This document shows positions 9,871 to 20,400 of a DNA stretch of 64,000 nucleotides, in pieces. Every line of letters begins with the position of its first letter. The first letter of the stretch is position 1. The translations under genes were made by a program, and so were the position numbers. Source of the DNA: Pipra filicauda (taxonomy: Eukaryota; Chordata; Aves; Passeriformes; Pipridae). The stretch covers positions 372,001-436,000 of the forward strand of contig NW_024104909.1 in NCBI RefSeq assembly GCF_003945595.2, given 5' to 3'. A model generated the notes under the pieces. The model was not told the DNA's origin, did not search any database, and worked only from the letters and a program-made list of their open reading frames with translations.

Positions 9871-12800
9871 CTGCGGGGGACAGCCGGGGGTCACCGCAGG
9901 GGTGGGGGCACCAGTGCCACCCGGAGCATCGCCCCAGCCCGGCCCCATGGCGATGCCCAGCTCTGCCCCGGTCCGGAGGCCACGATGCTGGCACAGAGAC
10001 TGTGCCGTCCCTTCCAGCCACCCTGCAGCGGCCCCTTCCCTCAGCGGGCAAAGGGCAGCGCATGGCACTGGGCCCCCCCCCCGGCCTCTCGGTGTCCCCA
10101 GCATGTCCTCTTCGAGTCGCCGGCACAGCCCCTTGGCCCATGACCAAACCCTGCCGGGGATTGCCAAATCCCCCGAGCACCCGCGGCGCGGGAGCCGCGG
10201 TGTCCCCATTCTGCCCCCCCGGCCCGTCCGTCCATCCATCCATCCGTCCGTCCCCGCGGGCATGCCCCAGCGAGGCCTTTCCCAGAGGCAGAGGAGGGCG
10301 GTGGCGGCCACCAGCCCGGCGGTGACCCGGGCAGCCGAGCCCGCTGGCCCCAGCCCCGGAGGCGGCAGAGCTTCCTCCCCCGTCGGGGCCCCTTCCCCGC
10401 TGGCCAACGCCGCTGCTGCCGGGGCCGGGCAGGGGCTGCCGGCCGCACGGCGTGGCATGGAACGGCATGGAATGGCACAACACAATGCCACCCTCGTGGC
10501 TCGGCCGCCACACATCTGGCAGGCAGCTGAGAACCGGGCAGCTCGGTGCAGCAGTGAGCGCCCAGCCAGAGCCCCTGCGGTCCCCCGGCTGTGCCCCCGC
10601 GGCCACCCGCATCGCCCAGGGCAGGGTGGGGGCGGCCGAGGGGCCGTGTCGGGGGGCACGGCGCACCCAGCACACGTGGCAGCGGGGGGCCCCCCCTCCA
10701 TCCCCACCCCGCCCCGGGGGGCCCGTCCCCCGCCCTGCCCCGCCGGAGGGGCCCCCCGCGCTGGCGGGGGTCCAGCCCGGCTCAGACGCTGAGGAATGTG
10801 GAGGAGCCGCGGGGGGCATGGGGCCCGGGCGGCGGGGCGGGGGACCCCTTGCCTGCACCCCCGTGCTGGCTGAGGGGCCGGCCCCAGGGGGGGGTTCCTG
10901 TCCCAGGCTCCCACGGAGGGAGGAGCTGCCCCACAGCATCGCATCACTGAGCCCCCACCCCCCGGCCCCATAGCGGGGTCCCTCCTCTCCAGTGGGGGGG
11001 CCCTGCCTAAGCATCCGCCTCCTCCCACCGCTGTGGGGGCTGACCCGTCCCCTGGGGCAGGGACACCCTCCTGAGCCCCTCCGGCCACGGGGCCCGCCCC
11101 ATAGTGGGGGTCCCTGCACTCTGGGGGGTCTTCAGCCTGAGCCCCACTGCGGGACCTGCCCATGGGGTGTCCCCACCCTGAGCCCCCCCACGGTTTTCAG
11201 GCTACAGCGGCTTCCCATGTGCCCCACAGCCTGGTGGCACAGCTCGAGGACAGACGGACAGATGGCGGGGGGGCTGCACCACAGCTGGGGTGTCACAGTG
11301 GAACCCCCAGCCGAGGGAGTGGGACAGGGCGCTGGCAGCCCACAGTGGGGCCAGGCAAGACATCAGGGCTGGTCCCACCGTGGCGGCCGCGTCCCCACGT
11401 CCTCCGGGCTGGGAGTTTGGGGGGTCCCGGCGCGGGCGGTGCTGGGTGGGGACGGCAGCCATCCCCGGGCGGGACGGGTGGGAAAGGGGCCTCCAGCCGC
11501 TGACGCCAGGGCTCCCAGCGCGGCCGCGGGCGGGCGGGCAGGCAGCTGCCAAACCACGCGGCCTCGGGAAACGGGGCGCCGCGGGGGCCTCGCCGGGATG
11601 GGGACGGGGACGAGCCCTAGGGTGGCTTGGCCGGACGCCCCGGCACCTGCGGCCCCCGCGCGCGGCCCCTGGCCGCTCCTGCCTGCTCTCCCCCCACGGC
11701 CTCTCCTGCCCGCGCCAGGCGCTGCCAGCCCAGCCCCAGCCCAGTTCCCAGCTTCCCCCCCGCCACACCAGTTCAAACCAGTCCGGCGCGGCGCCGGGCC
11801 CAGGGGCTTCCCAGTCCGGGTGGGGGCCGTTGGGATAGAGCCCAGGCGTGGGGGGAGTCCCCCCATCTCTGCTGGCCGGGCTGGGGTCCCCTGGGCCCCC
11901 CACACTGCCCGGCCGCCGGCACGGCTGGGGGACCCGGGGTGACCCTGGTGCAGCCGGCGGGGTGCCAGGTCTCCAGGCTGCTGGCATTGCCGGGGTGTCG
12001 TGTGTCCCCCCCAGCCCCAAACCCGCCAGGAATAGCACAGAAGGGCCGCGGGGCAGAGGCTCCCGCAGCGCAGTGGGCTCGGGGATGGCGGCGGCGAGGG
12101 ATGCCAGTGCCGCGGCCAGGGGACGGTGACCCTGGGGCTCGGGGAGTGGGAACGGCGCCAGCGCTGCAGGCAAGGCTCGGTCCCCGCCGCCGTGGCACTT
12201 GGCAGCGGCAGACTGGCACCGCCGCGACGAGAGGCAGCTCCCGAAGCCCCCCGTGCCGGGGCAGCGTGGGTGGGTTGGCAGGATGTGGGTCATTGTCCCC
12301 ACGGCTGCCACCGTGGGACCCGCCATCCCTCCTTGTCCCACTGCGGATGGTGCTGGCACTGCCACTCCTCACTGGAGCCCGCCGGTGCCCGCCGGGGCTG
12401 GGGGAGGTCACATCCTGCTGGTGGCTCCAGCTTGTCACTGTGGTCCCCAGCACCCGTCCCCCCCTGCCATCTGGGCTGATGGCAGCCCCCAAAGCTTTCC
12501 CCAGGAGGGGCCACGGTTGGAGTTGCAGTCCCCAAGCCGAGGCCAGTGCCATGGTCCCCCCTTCCCAGGCATGTGGAGGTCGTGGGGATCCTGGCAAGGG
12601 GCTGACACCACCCACCCTCCGGGGAGCAGCCCCACAGCAGTGCCATCAGCAGCAAGGACCCTGCTACCTCTGCCTGGGGACACGGCTGGAGCACGCGGGG
12701 ACAGGAGCAGGGTGGTCCCCAGTGCCCAGCAAATCAGCACCCTGGGTGCGGCAGCAGCACGGGGATGGGGGGACCCGGGGACCCTGGCTGGGGGGGGCGG

Positions 12801-13584
12801 GGGTGGTAACAGCAGGGTGACAAAGGCATGGAGAAGAGGAGGTGGCCACTAGCAGCAGGGTTTCTCCATGCTGGGCAGGGAACGAGTCCCTGCAGCAGTG
12901 CCCAGGGACACTGGGGACAATTTCTGGTCCCTGCTGCTGGCACCTCAGGGAGGGGGGTCACCCCAACCTAGTTCCCGAAACCCCCCTCAACGGCACAGCC
13001 TGGGGTTGGCCACCCCACAACTCAGCCCCACGAGGCCGTCACCCCCCGTGATGGGGACTGTCACCTTCCATGATTGGGACCAGGTGTACCCCGCGAAGAG
13101 GACGGGGGTGACGGGTGGCTGCTCGGCGGTGGCACCGTCAGGGTGGGACCGCGATGGGGCCGCCCTGTGCCCCCCACCCAATACCAGCCCTTCGCCCTCC
13201 CCACACCGTGGGGACACTGGTGTGTCCCCGGGAGTGGCTGCAGCCGGGCAGAGGCACCCAACACGTCCCCGCCGCAGCCCCCGCCCCACGGCCAAGGTCA
13301 GGACACCCGCCCGGGGTGCGGGGGGACAGCGGGTAACGGCCACCCCCCCCCCCCGGCACCCACCGGGCAGCAGCGGGTCCCCTCTCCTCACCTCCCCGGG
13401 GGTGCAGCGGGGCCACGTCCCCTCCCGACCCGCTCCCAGGGCGGGGGGGCTGCAGGTGCCAAGGGACCCCCCACACCCCACGGGGTGGCGAGGAAGGGGC
13501 TCCCCGGAGGGTTCCCCCTCCCCCGGCGGTGGCAGCATCCTCATCATCCTCCTCCCCTCCGCGGCGCCCGGAGCGCGATCGTAC
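9871..13584 (-). other. GLIS2: Long GC-rich 5' intron of GLIS2
   Basis: About 3.7 kb with very high GC and CpG density separate the start-codon exon from a likely upstream noncoding exon. It holds a TCCG/TCCA microsatellite at about 10226-10255 and long spurious open frames on both strands (for example 9535-11163). I see no second gene; the frames lack recognisable motifs and reflect low stop density at this GC. Confidence 0.5.
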
Positions 13585-13800
13585 CTGCGGTGGGGGCTCA
13601 GAGCCAGGCGGGGAGCGGGGCGGGGTGCGGGGCTCGGCGGAGCGGGGCCCCCCGGGGCCGGTGCCGGGGCCGGTGCGGGGCGGCCGAGCCGCTCCGCCAC
13701 ATCCGCAGGGGCTGGGGGCGGGGGTGGCGGCGGCGGGGCTGGGCCCCCCCTGCCCGGTCCCGGGGGCGGCGGCGGGGCGGGGGCTCTGCCCGCCGTGATT
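13585..13800 (-). promoter_or_regulatory. GLIS2: Probable GLIS2 first noncoding exon and CpG-island promoter
   Basis: On the minus strand, CCACCGCAG followed by GTACGATC gives a donor-like border at 13585, and about 210 bases upstream lies ATAAAT-like sequence (13797-13804). The region is a dense CpG island and the only obvious promoter-like stretch before the GLIS2 coding exons. Assignment as first exon is inference; the exact start site cannot be seen. Confidence 0.35.
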
Positions 13801-14183
13801 TATGGCCGCCCCGCACCGAGCGGCCCGGCCCCGGCTGCGGGCGGCGCTGGGCGGGGGCGGGGGCGGCGGCGGCCCCTCCCCGCCTCCGCGGGGGGCACCG
13901 GGGGGCACCGAGCCCCGCCCCGGGGGGGACCCGCGGGGGACCCGCGGGGGGACCCCCGCCACCCCCCCGCACAAGGTCACCCCGGCGCTGCGGCACAGCC
14001 GACCCCCGCCCCCCGCGTGTCCGTGTCCCCACCGGGGACGTGGCGGGGCGGGGGGGCGGCAACCCCCGGAGCCCCCACCCCGCGCCGGGGCGGCTCGAGG
14101 GGGGGAAGGGGGGGGTCACACCGGGGAAAAAGGGGGTGGGGGGATCCCCCTCCCTGCAGGAGCGGCGCCGCCCGCCCGCCGCG

Positions 14184-14239
14184 TGACGTCACAGAGCGAG
14201 GCTGGCGTCACGCCTGGCGGGGGCCCCCGCATGACGTCA
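14184..14239. promoter_or_regulatory. Pair of palindromic CRE sites (TGACGTCA)
   Basis: Perfect TGACGTCA palindromes lie at 14184-14191 and 14232-14239, with a related GGCGTCACGCC between them. They sit in CpG-rich sequence about 400 bases upstream of the proposed GLIS2 start. CREB/ATF binding is the standard interpretation of the motif. Confidence 0.55.
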
Positions 14240-14349
14240 CCGGTGGGGGGTTGTCCCGGGGCCGCGGCTCCTTCCGGCGGCAGGATGTGGCGGGGCCGGC
14301 CCGGATGCTGCAGCCTCGCCGGGGGGGTCCCTCCCCCGGGGCCCACGCG

Positions 14350-15110
14350 GGTGGCTGGTCACACCCCACCCGTGATTTTGTTTTGAGGGAGGGAATGCAG
14401 CTGCGGCGTCCCCAAGGGCCCCCCCACCCAAAATGGGGGGGGAAAAAACCCTTGCCCCCAGGCGGGTTTTTTGTTTGGCGGGGAGATCTGCGGTGTCCCC
14501 AGCAGTCCTGCTGTATAACAAGAGGCGCACGAGTGGGAGACAGCACTGCTCCACGCGGGTGGCAGAAGTCACACCCCACCCGTGGTTTTTCTTTGCGGGG
14601 GGGGGGGGGGGGGCTGCTGTGTCCCCAACAGGCCATTAGGAAAGGGGGGGGGGGGGGTGTCACGGGAGGGCTGCACTGTCCCACACGGGGTTTTTGGTGG
14701 AGAGAAAGCTGCTGTGTCCCCAACAGCCCCACCCCAAAAGGTCGGACGCGAGTGGGAGGCAGAATTGTCCCCCGCGGGCGGCTGAAGTCAAACCACACAC
14801 GTGGTTTGGTGTTTTTTTGGGAGGGGCACTGCTGTGTCCCCAGCGTCCACACCCCAGAAGGGGGACACGAACTGGGGAGCAGACCTGACCCATGCTAGTG
14901 GCTGAAGCCACATCCTACCCGTGGTTTGGGGTTTTTTTTGGGGGGAGGCGGAGGGAGCTGCTGTGTCCCCTACATCCCTGCCACGAGTGGGGGGAGACAC
15001 GGGAGGGCAGCACTGTCCCACGCAGGTGACAGAAATCCCACCCTACCCGTGTTTTTTTTTTGCGGGGGAGGAGCTGTTGTGTCCCTAACAGTCCCACTAC
15101 AAAACAGGGG
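14350..15110. repeat. Tandem repeat of about 90-130-base units with poly-G runs
   Basis: Units begin CTGCTGTGTCCCCAACAG, continue through CACGAGTGGGAGGCAGCACTG and a CACACCCCACCCGTGGTTT block, and end in a T-run followed by a G-run. Starts recognisable near 14489, 14617, 14709, 14829, 14958 and 15074, with a diverged copy from about 14350. Uninterrupted G runs exceed 15 bases near 14598. Confidence 0.85.
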
Positions 15111-15384
15111 GTTCACGGTGGTCCCTGTGCCGTGGGGGGATGTGCAGCCCCCGCAGTGGGGCCCTCGCGGGGGACGGGGCAGGGGGCCCAGGGGACAGCC
15201 CGGTAGAACCTGTCCTGCAGCTCCCGGCAGGGCCGGGCCGGGGGCACTTGAGAGGCAGAGCTGAGCCCACCCTGCTCTGCAGGGCCGGGTCCTGCCCCTC
15301 CGGGTGACGGGCCACCCCCCGGCCCCCCTGTTGTCCCTGCTCTGATGGCCCTGACCCCACAGGCAGGTCCCTCAGGTACCACAT

Positions 15385-15905
15385 GGCTCCTGCCAGCCCC
15401 CCATGACCCCTGCCAGCCCTGTGCCCCCCTGTCAGCTCCCAGACCTTCCTGATAGCCCTGTGCCCTCCTGCCAGCCCCCCATGGCATCTGTCATCCCCCC
15501 AGACCCCCCATCAGCTTCCAAGCCCCCTGCCAGCCACAGAGACCCTCATCAGCCCCCAGAGCCCCCCTGCAGCCCCCCAGAGGCCTCCCGAAGCCTCCTG
15601 CCAGCCATATGACCCCTGTCACCCCTTAACCCCTGAACCTCAACGCTGGTGTGAGCTCCGTGCCCCTGCTAGCCCCCAAACCCCCCCACAAGGCCTGTGC
15701 CCCCCTGCCAGCCCCCACAGCCTCTGCCAGCCCTCAGACCCTCCCATCAGCTCCTCAAGCCCCCCGCCAGCCCCTGACTGCCCCCACCAGCCCCCAGAGC
15801 CCCCCCTCCCCCCAAAAGCCCCCTGCCAGACACGACCCCTGTCACCCCCAACCCCCTGAGCCCCAAGGCTGCTGCGATGCCCCCCCCAGCCCCTGGCAAC
15901 TCCCT
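15385..15905. repeat. CCTGCCAGCCCC minisatellite
   Basis: Pyrimidine-rich units of about 30-40 bases built from CCCCTGCCAGCCCCC, GAGCCCC and ATGACCCCTGTCA recur for about 500 bases. C-rich on the plus strand, opposite in skew to the next block. Confidence 0.8.
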
Positions 15906-15924
15906 GAGCCCTCCCACAGCCTGG

Positions 15925-17115
15925 TGGAGACAGGAATGGGGATGGGGTGGGATGGCGATGGGATCAGATGAGGTAGAACAGGCTGGGACAGGCCAGGATG
16001 GGGTAGGATAGGACAGAGTGGGGTGGGGATTGGGCAGGATGGGATGGGATGAAATAGGATGAGGTAGAACGGGATGGGACAAGTTGGGATGGGGATAAGG
16101 CAGAATGGGGTGGCATAAGCTGGATATAGGTGAGGATTGGATGGTGACAGGATAGGATAGGACAGGATGGAATAGGGACAAGACAGGTCAGGATAGAGAT
16201 AGGATAGAGATAGGGCAAATGAGGGGGACAGGAGGAGGATAAGGCAAGATAGGATGGGAACAAGACAGAATGGGATGGAATGGGACAGGATCAGATGAGG
16301 TTGGAAAGTATGGAAGATGATGGGATGGGGATAGGATGGGACAGGATGAGATGGGATGGGAACAAGACAAGTCAGGATGGGCTGAGGTAGGATAGGACTA
16401 GGGCAGGATGGGATGAGTTAGGACGGAGTGAGGATAGAAAGTGATGGAGATAGGATGGGGACAAGTCAGGTCAGGGTAGGATGGGTTAGGATTGGATGGG
16501 CACGGGGCTGAATGTGATGGGGACAAGACAGGTCAGGATGGGATAGAATTGGATGGGATGGGATAGGATAGGACTAGGGCAGGATCAGATGAGGACAGGA
16601 TGTGCTGAGGGCTGGATGGGATGGAGACAAGACAGGTCAGGATGGGACAGGATAGAGCAGGATAGGGTAGGATAGGATAAGGTAGGATGGGATGGAGCTA
16701 GGGCAGGATGGGATGAGGTGGGATGGAATGGAGACAGGTCAGAGTGGGATAGCATAGAGTAGGATAGGATAGGGTAGGATGGGATGGAGCTAGGGCAGAA
16801 TTGGATGAGGTGGGATGGAATGGAGACAGGTCAGGATGGGACAGGATGGTGTCAGGTAGGGTATGATAGGACAGGATAGAATAGGATAGGTCTAGGGCGA
16901 GATGGGATGAGGTAGCATGGGATGAGGATATGATGTGATGGGTATGGGGTGGGATGGGGACAGGTCAGGTAGGATGAGATGAGATTGGATGGAGACAAGG
17001 CCGGGTGGGATGAGGTGGGATGGGATGGGGACAGGACAGGATGGTGATAGGATAGGAGAGGATAGAGTAGGATAGGGATAGAGCAGGATACGATAAGATA
17101 GGATAGAGCCAGGTC
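15925..17115. repeat. Purine-rich GGATAGGAT/GGGATGGGG satellite array upstream of TFAP4
   Basis: About 1.2 kb of almost pyrimidine-free plus strand made from GGATAGGAT, GGGATGGG and GACAGGTCAGGAT words. A higher-order unit of about 105 bases (GATGGAGCTAGGGCAG, then GGATGAGGTGGGATGGAATG, then GAGACAGGTCAG) occurs nearly identically twice around 16690-16840. The array ends about 350 bases before the TFAP4 start codon. Confidence 0.9.
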
Positions 17116-17467
17116 AGGACGGGACGCGCTGTGACGGGCCAGTGCCAGCACGGGTCGGTACCGTCCCGGCCGCTCCGGTCTCCCCCCACCCCGCCGTGTT
17201 CCACCGCGTCCCGCCGGCGTGTCCCGGTCCCGCTCCGGCCGCGCTGCGGCCCCTCCCGCCGCCTTTGTTTACGCGGGGCCGGTGCGGGGCGGGGGCGGCG
17301 CCGGGCGGGCGGGGGCGGGCGGGGGAGCGGCGGCGGCGGGCGGGAGCCGCGCTCGCTCCAGCTGTTTCCCGCCTTGGGCCGCGGGCAGAAGCCGGAGCCA
17401 GGCCGGGAGGGGCTGAACCGGGCCGGGACCAGCCGGGCTGGGCTGAACCGGGCCCCCCGCCCCCGTT
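17116..17467 (+). promoter_or_regulatory. TFAP4: TFAP4 promoter and 5' UTR (CpG island)
   Basis: CpG-dense sequence between the satellite array and the TFAP4 ATG. It includes a forkhead-type TTGTTTAC at 17265-17272, GC boxes around 17280-17340, and CAGCTG at 17359-17364. CAGCTG is the site TFAP4 itself binds, so autoregulation is possible (inference). No TATA box near the likely start; the start site cannot be fixed. Confidence 0.55.
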
Positions 17468-20400
17468 ATGGAGTACTTCATGGTGCCGGCCCCCAAGGTG
17501 CCGGCCCTGCAGCACTTCAGGAAATCCGAGAAGGAGGTCATCGGCGGGCTCTGCAGGTGGGGGGCCGCCGGGAGACCCCGGGATCGGGGGCGCTGGGGGA
17601 GCCGCGGGGGGATGGCGGGGAAGGGGGGCCCGGGGAGCGGGGGGAGCGGCGCGGCCGCCGCGGCCCCACCGCCCGCACGTGGTCCCGGCCGCGCACATGG
17701 GGCCGGCGGCCGCGCGTGGCCCGGGCGGGGAGCGCCGGCCCCGCAGCCCGGCCCGGCCCCCGCGGGGGCGGCGGGGGGCGCCCGGGGCGGGGGGCGCGGG
17801 GGTCCGGGCGCCCGGGGGGCGCGGGGGTGTGTGTTTACCGCCGGGCCTGGCCGTGACTCTGCAGCCGCCCGGAGGAGGCGGGTCGCGGCCGGGGCTGCCG
17901 GGACATGTAGTGCGGGAGCGGCGGCACAAAGCCCGCGGACACGCGGGGAGCCCCGGGGAGCGGAGGGGCGGCCGGGGATGGGGGCCGTGCCCGCGGGGCT
18001 GCGGGGGGCGGCGGGCGGGGAGGGGCGGCGCGGGCCCGGGGCCACGCGGGGCGGCCCCGAGCTCCCCCTCCCCGCACACACACCGGGCCTTGAGCCCCCC
18101 CGGGGGCTCCGATCCCCCACCAGGCCCGGCCCCGCCGTGCGGCGGCCCCGTGAAGTCCCCGTGGGGCAGCCCGGGCCCCACGGCACGTGCTGGGGGCCCG
18201 GCCCCTCGGGGTGCTGCCTCTGCCCCACGGGGATGAGGGGCTCCGTCCCGGTGATCTCGGGGGGTGCCCACACCTGAGCTCCCTCCCCCGGGGGTGCAGC
18301 GGCGGAGCAGGGACACGGGGCGGGGGCTGGCTTCGCTGGGGTCCCCCGCGTTAGTCACTGCGGGCCCGTGGGTTGGGGGGGGGGGTGACGGCATGGGCAG
18401 GGCGATGCGGCTGTCCCGCCCGGGGATGGGGGGCTGCCTGGTCCCTCACTGACCCCGGCACGGGGCAGAGCTCGGGGAGCTGCGCAGCCTTCCCACTGCC
18501 CCGACATCTGAGACACCCGGCGTGGAGCTCAGGGTGCTGGGAGACCCCCTGCCTCTGAGACTGGGGTGCTGGGGAACCCCTTGCCTGCAGGCTTGGGGTG
18601 TTAGAAGATGCCCTACCTGGAGCTCCAGAAGCTGGAGAACACCCCACCTGTGAGCTCAGGGTGCTGGATGACACCTTGCATGGAGCTTGGAGTGCTGGGG
18701 ACGGCCCTGCCTGAGAGCTCAGGGACATCCTACCTGTGACCTCAAGTAGCTCAGGGACATCCTGCTTGCAAGCTTAGGGTTCTGGGGGATGCCCTGCCTG
18801 TGAACTGGGGTACTGGGGGACATCCTACCTGTGGGATTGCCTACACCCTGCTTGTACACTCAGGTATACCCTGACCCTGAGCTCAGTCAGCATGGGGATG
18901 CCCTTCATGGAAGCGTGGGGACGCCCTGCCTGCAAGCTCAGGGACACCCCACCTGTGACCCCAGGGAGCTCAGAGACATCCTGCCCACGTGCCTGTGCCT
19001 CCTCTGCCCACCAGCACAACCCACAGCACCAGTCGTGGGCAGTGGTGGATGTGAGTGGGCAGTGGGGACATCTGCCATGGGACGTGTGCCCTGCTCTGAC
19101 ACCCCCTGTGGGTTTGTTTCCTTGGAGGTCCAGGCACGTGGGATGTTCTCACCAGGGTGGGAAAGACCAAATTCTGCTTGCCTGACCCAAACCCCACAGC
19201 ACCAGCACTAGGCTGGGGATACCCTGGGGGCTCTGATGGCTGCCAGTTGTTCCCCCTGCCTCTGTCCTGCCCCATCCCTGGTCGTGCTGGGTGCCTGGAT
19301 GGCTTCTGAATCCATGGATTTTTGCCCTCTCCATATCTCTCTCGTTTCTCAGGTCTCTTCCCAGGAAGAGCAGCTGGGGCAGGTTGCGGGAGGTCTGTCG
19401 GTAAGGAAGCAGGCTCTTCCTCCTTCCCCGGTATTTAAGAAGCCGCTTCCGCGCTGCCCAGTCCTGGGCCTCTCTGTCCCGTTCCCCTTATGTGTCTGGT
19501 GGTCCAACATCCCGGAGCAGCACTCTGGCCACATCCCCACGAGGGATGTTGCCCCCAAGACCTGCAGGGTTTGGCATGTTTTAGGAACAAGTTTGGGGCT
19601 GGTTTCGGCAGGAGCAGGGAGGTGGGTGACAGCCACCACCAGATGGGAGCCCTGTGCCATGATCCCACTGCAAACAGCTCTTGGTCCATGTGACAGATGG
19701 CTGCTCCCAGTGAGAGAGGCAGACCCCTGGGCACCCATCCCAGATCCACAACCCCAGGACATCCATTGGGAACTGCACGTGAGGGAACCAGTGTGGTGGG
19801 TTCTTGGCACACCCAGTGTCAGCCTGTGCTGGGATGCTGCCTTGGAGGCTGGGGACAAATGTCTTCCTGGCCCCATGGGCTGAGCTGGGGCCTTTCCCCA
19901 TACCCTTGAGATGCACTGAGATCTTTTCCTGTCCCTCTAGGTTGAGCTGGGATCCTTCCCCATCCGTCTGGGGTAATCTAGGATCCTTCCCTGTTTGTTT
20001 CAGATGAGCTGCGATTCTTCTCTATCTTATTGGCCTGAGCTGGGATCCATTCCCTTCCCCTTGGGCTGAGTTACGATCATTCCCCACCCCTCTGGGATGA
20101 ACTGGGTCTTTCCCCATCCCTGTATATTTTTGAGGAGTTGTGGTGCATTCCCAGGTCACAACAAGCAATGATGGGTTGCCTGGGAGCCTCCAGGCACTAC
20201 CTGGGCACACGGTGGTACCTCAAGTATCACTTAGACCCCTGGGTTTCAAATCTCTGTGGTTCCTCCACGGCCTCACCAGGAGGGCAGTGAGGGCAGGATG
20301 CCGGGCTTTTCTTCCCAGCCTGGCATTGGCAAGGCTCTGGGTGGAATATTCCCATCTCTGTCCCGGAGCCACCGGGCACCTGGATGGGTGACTGGAGCCC

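Noticed and set aside
9535..11163. 542-aa minus-strand open frame in the GLIS2 5' intron
   Set aside because: The part below 9854 is out of frame with or shadows the GLIS2 exon; the rest is Gly/Ala/Pro/Arg-rich low-stop GC sequence without motifs.
12868..14898. 676-aa plus-strand open frame
   Set aside because: Crosses the CpG island and a tandem repeat array; composition artefact of very high GC and purine repeats.
17114..18394. 426-aa minus-strand open frame at the TFAP4 promoter
   Set aside because: Antisense to TFAP4 exon 1 and CpG island; Pro/Arg/Ala-rich without conserved motifs.
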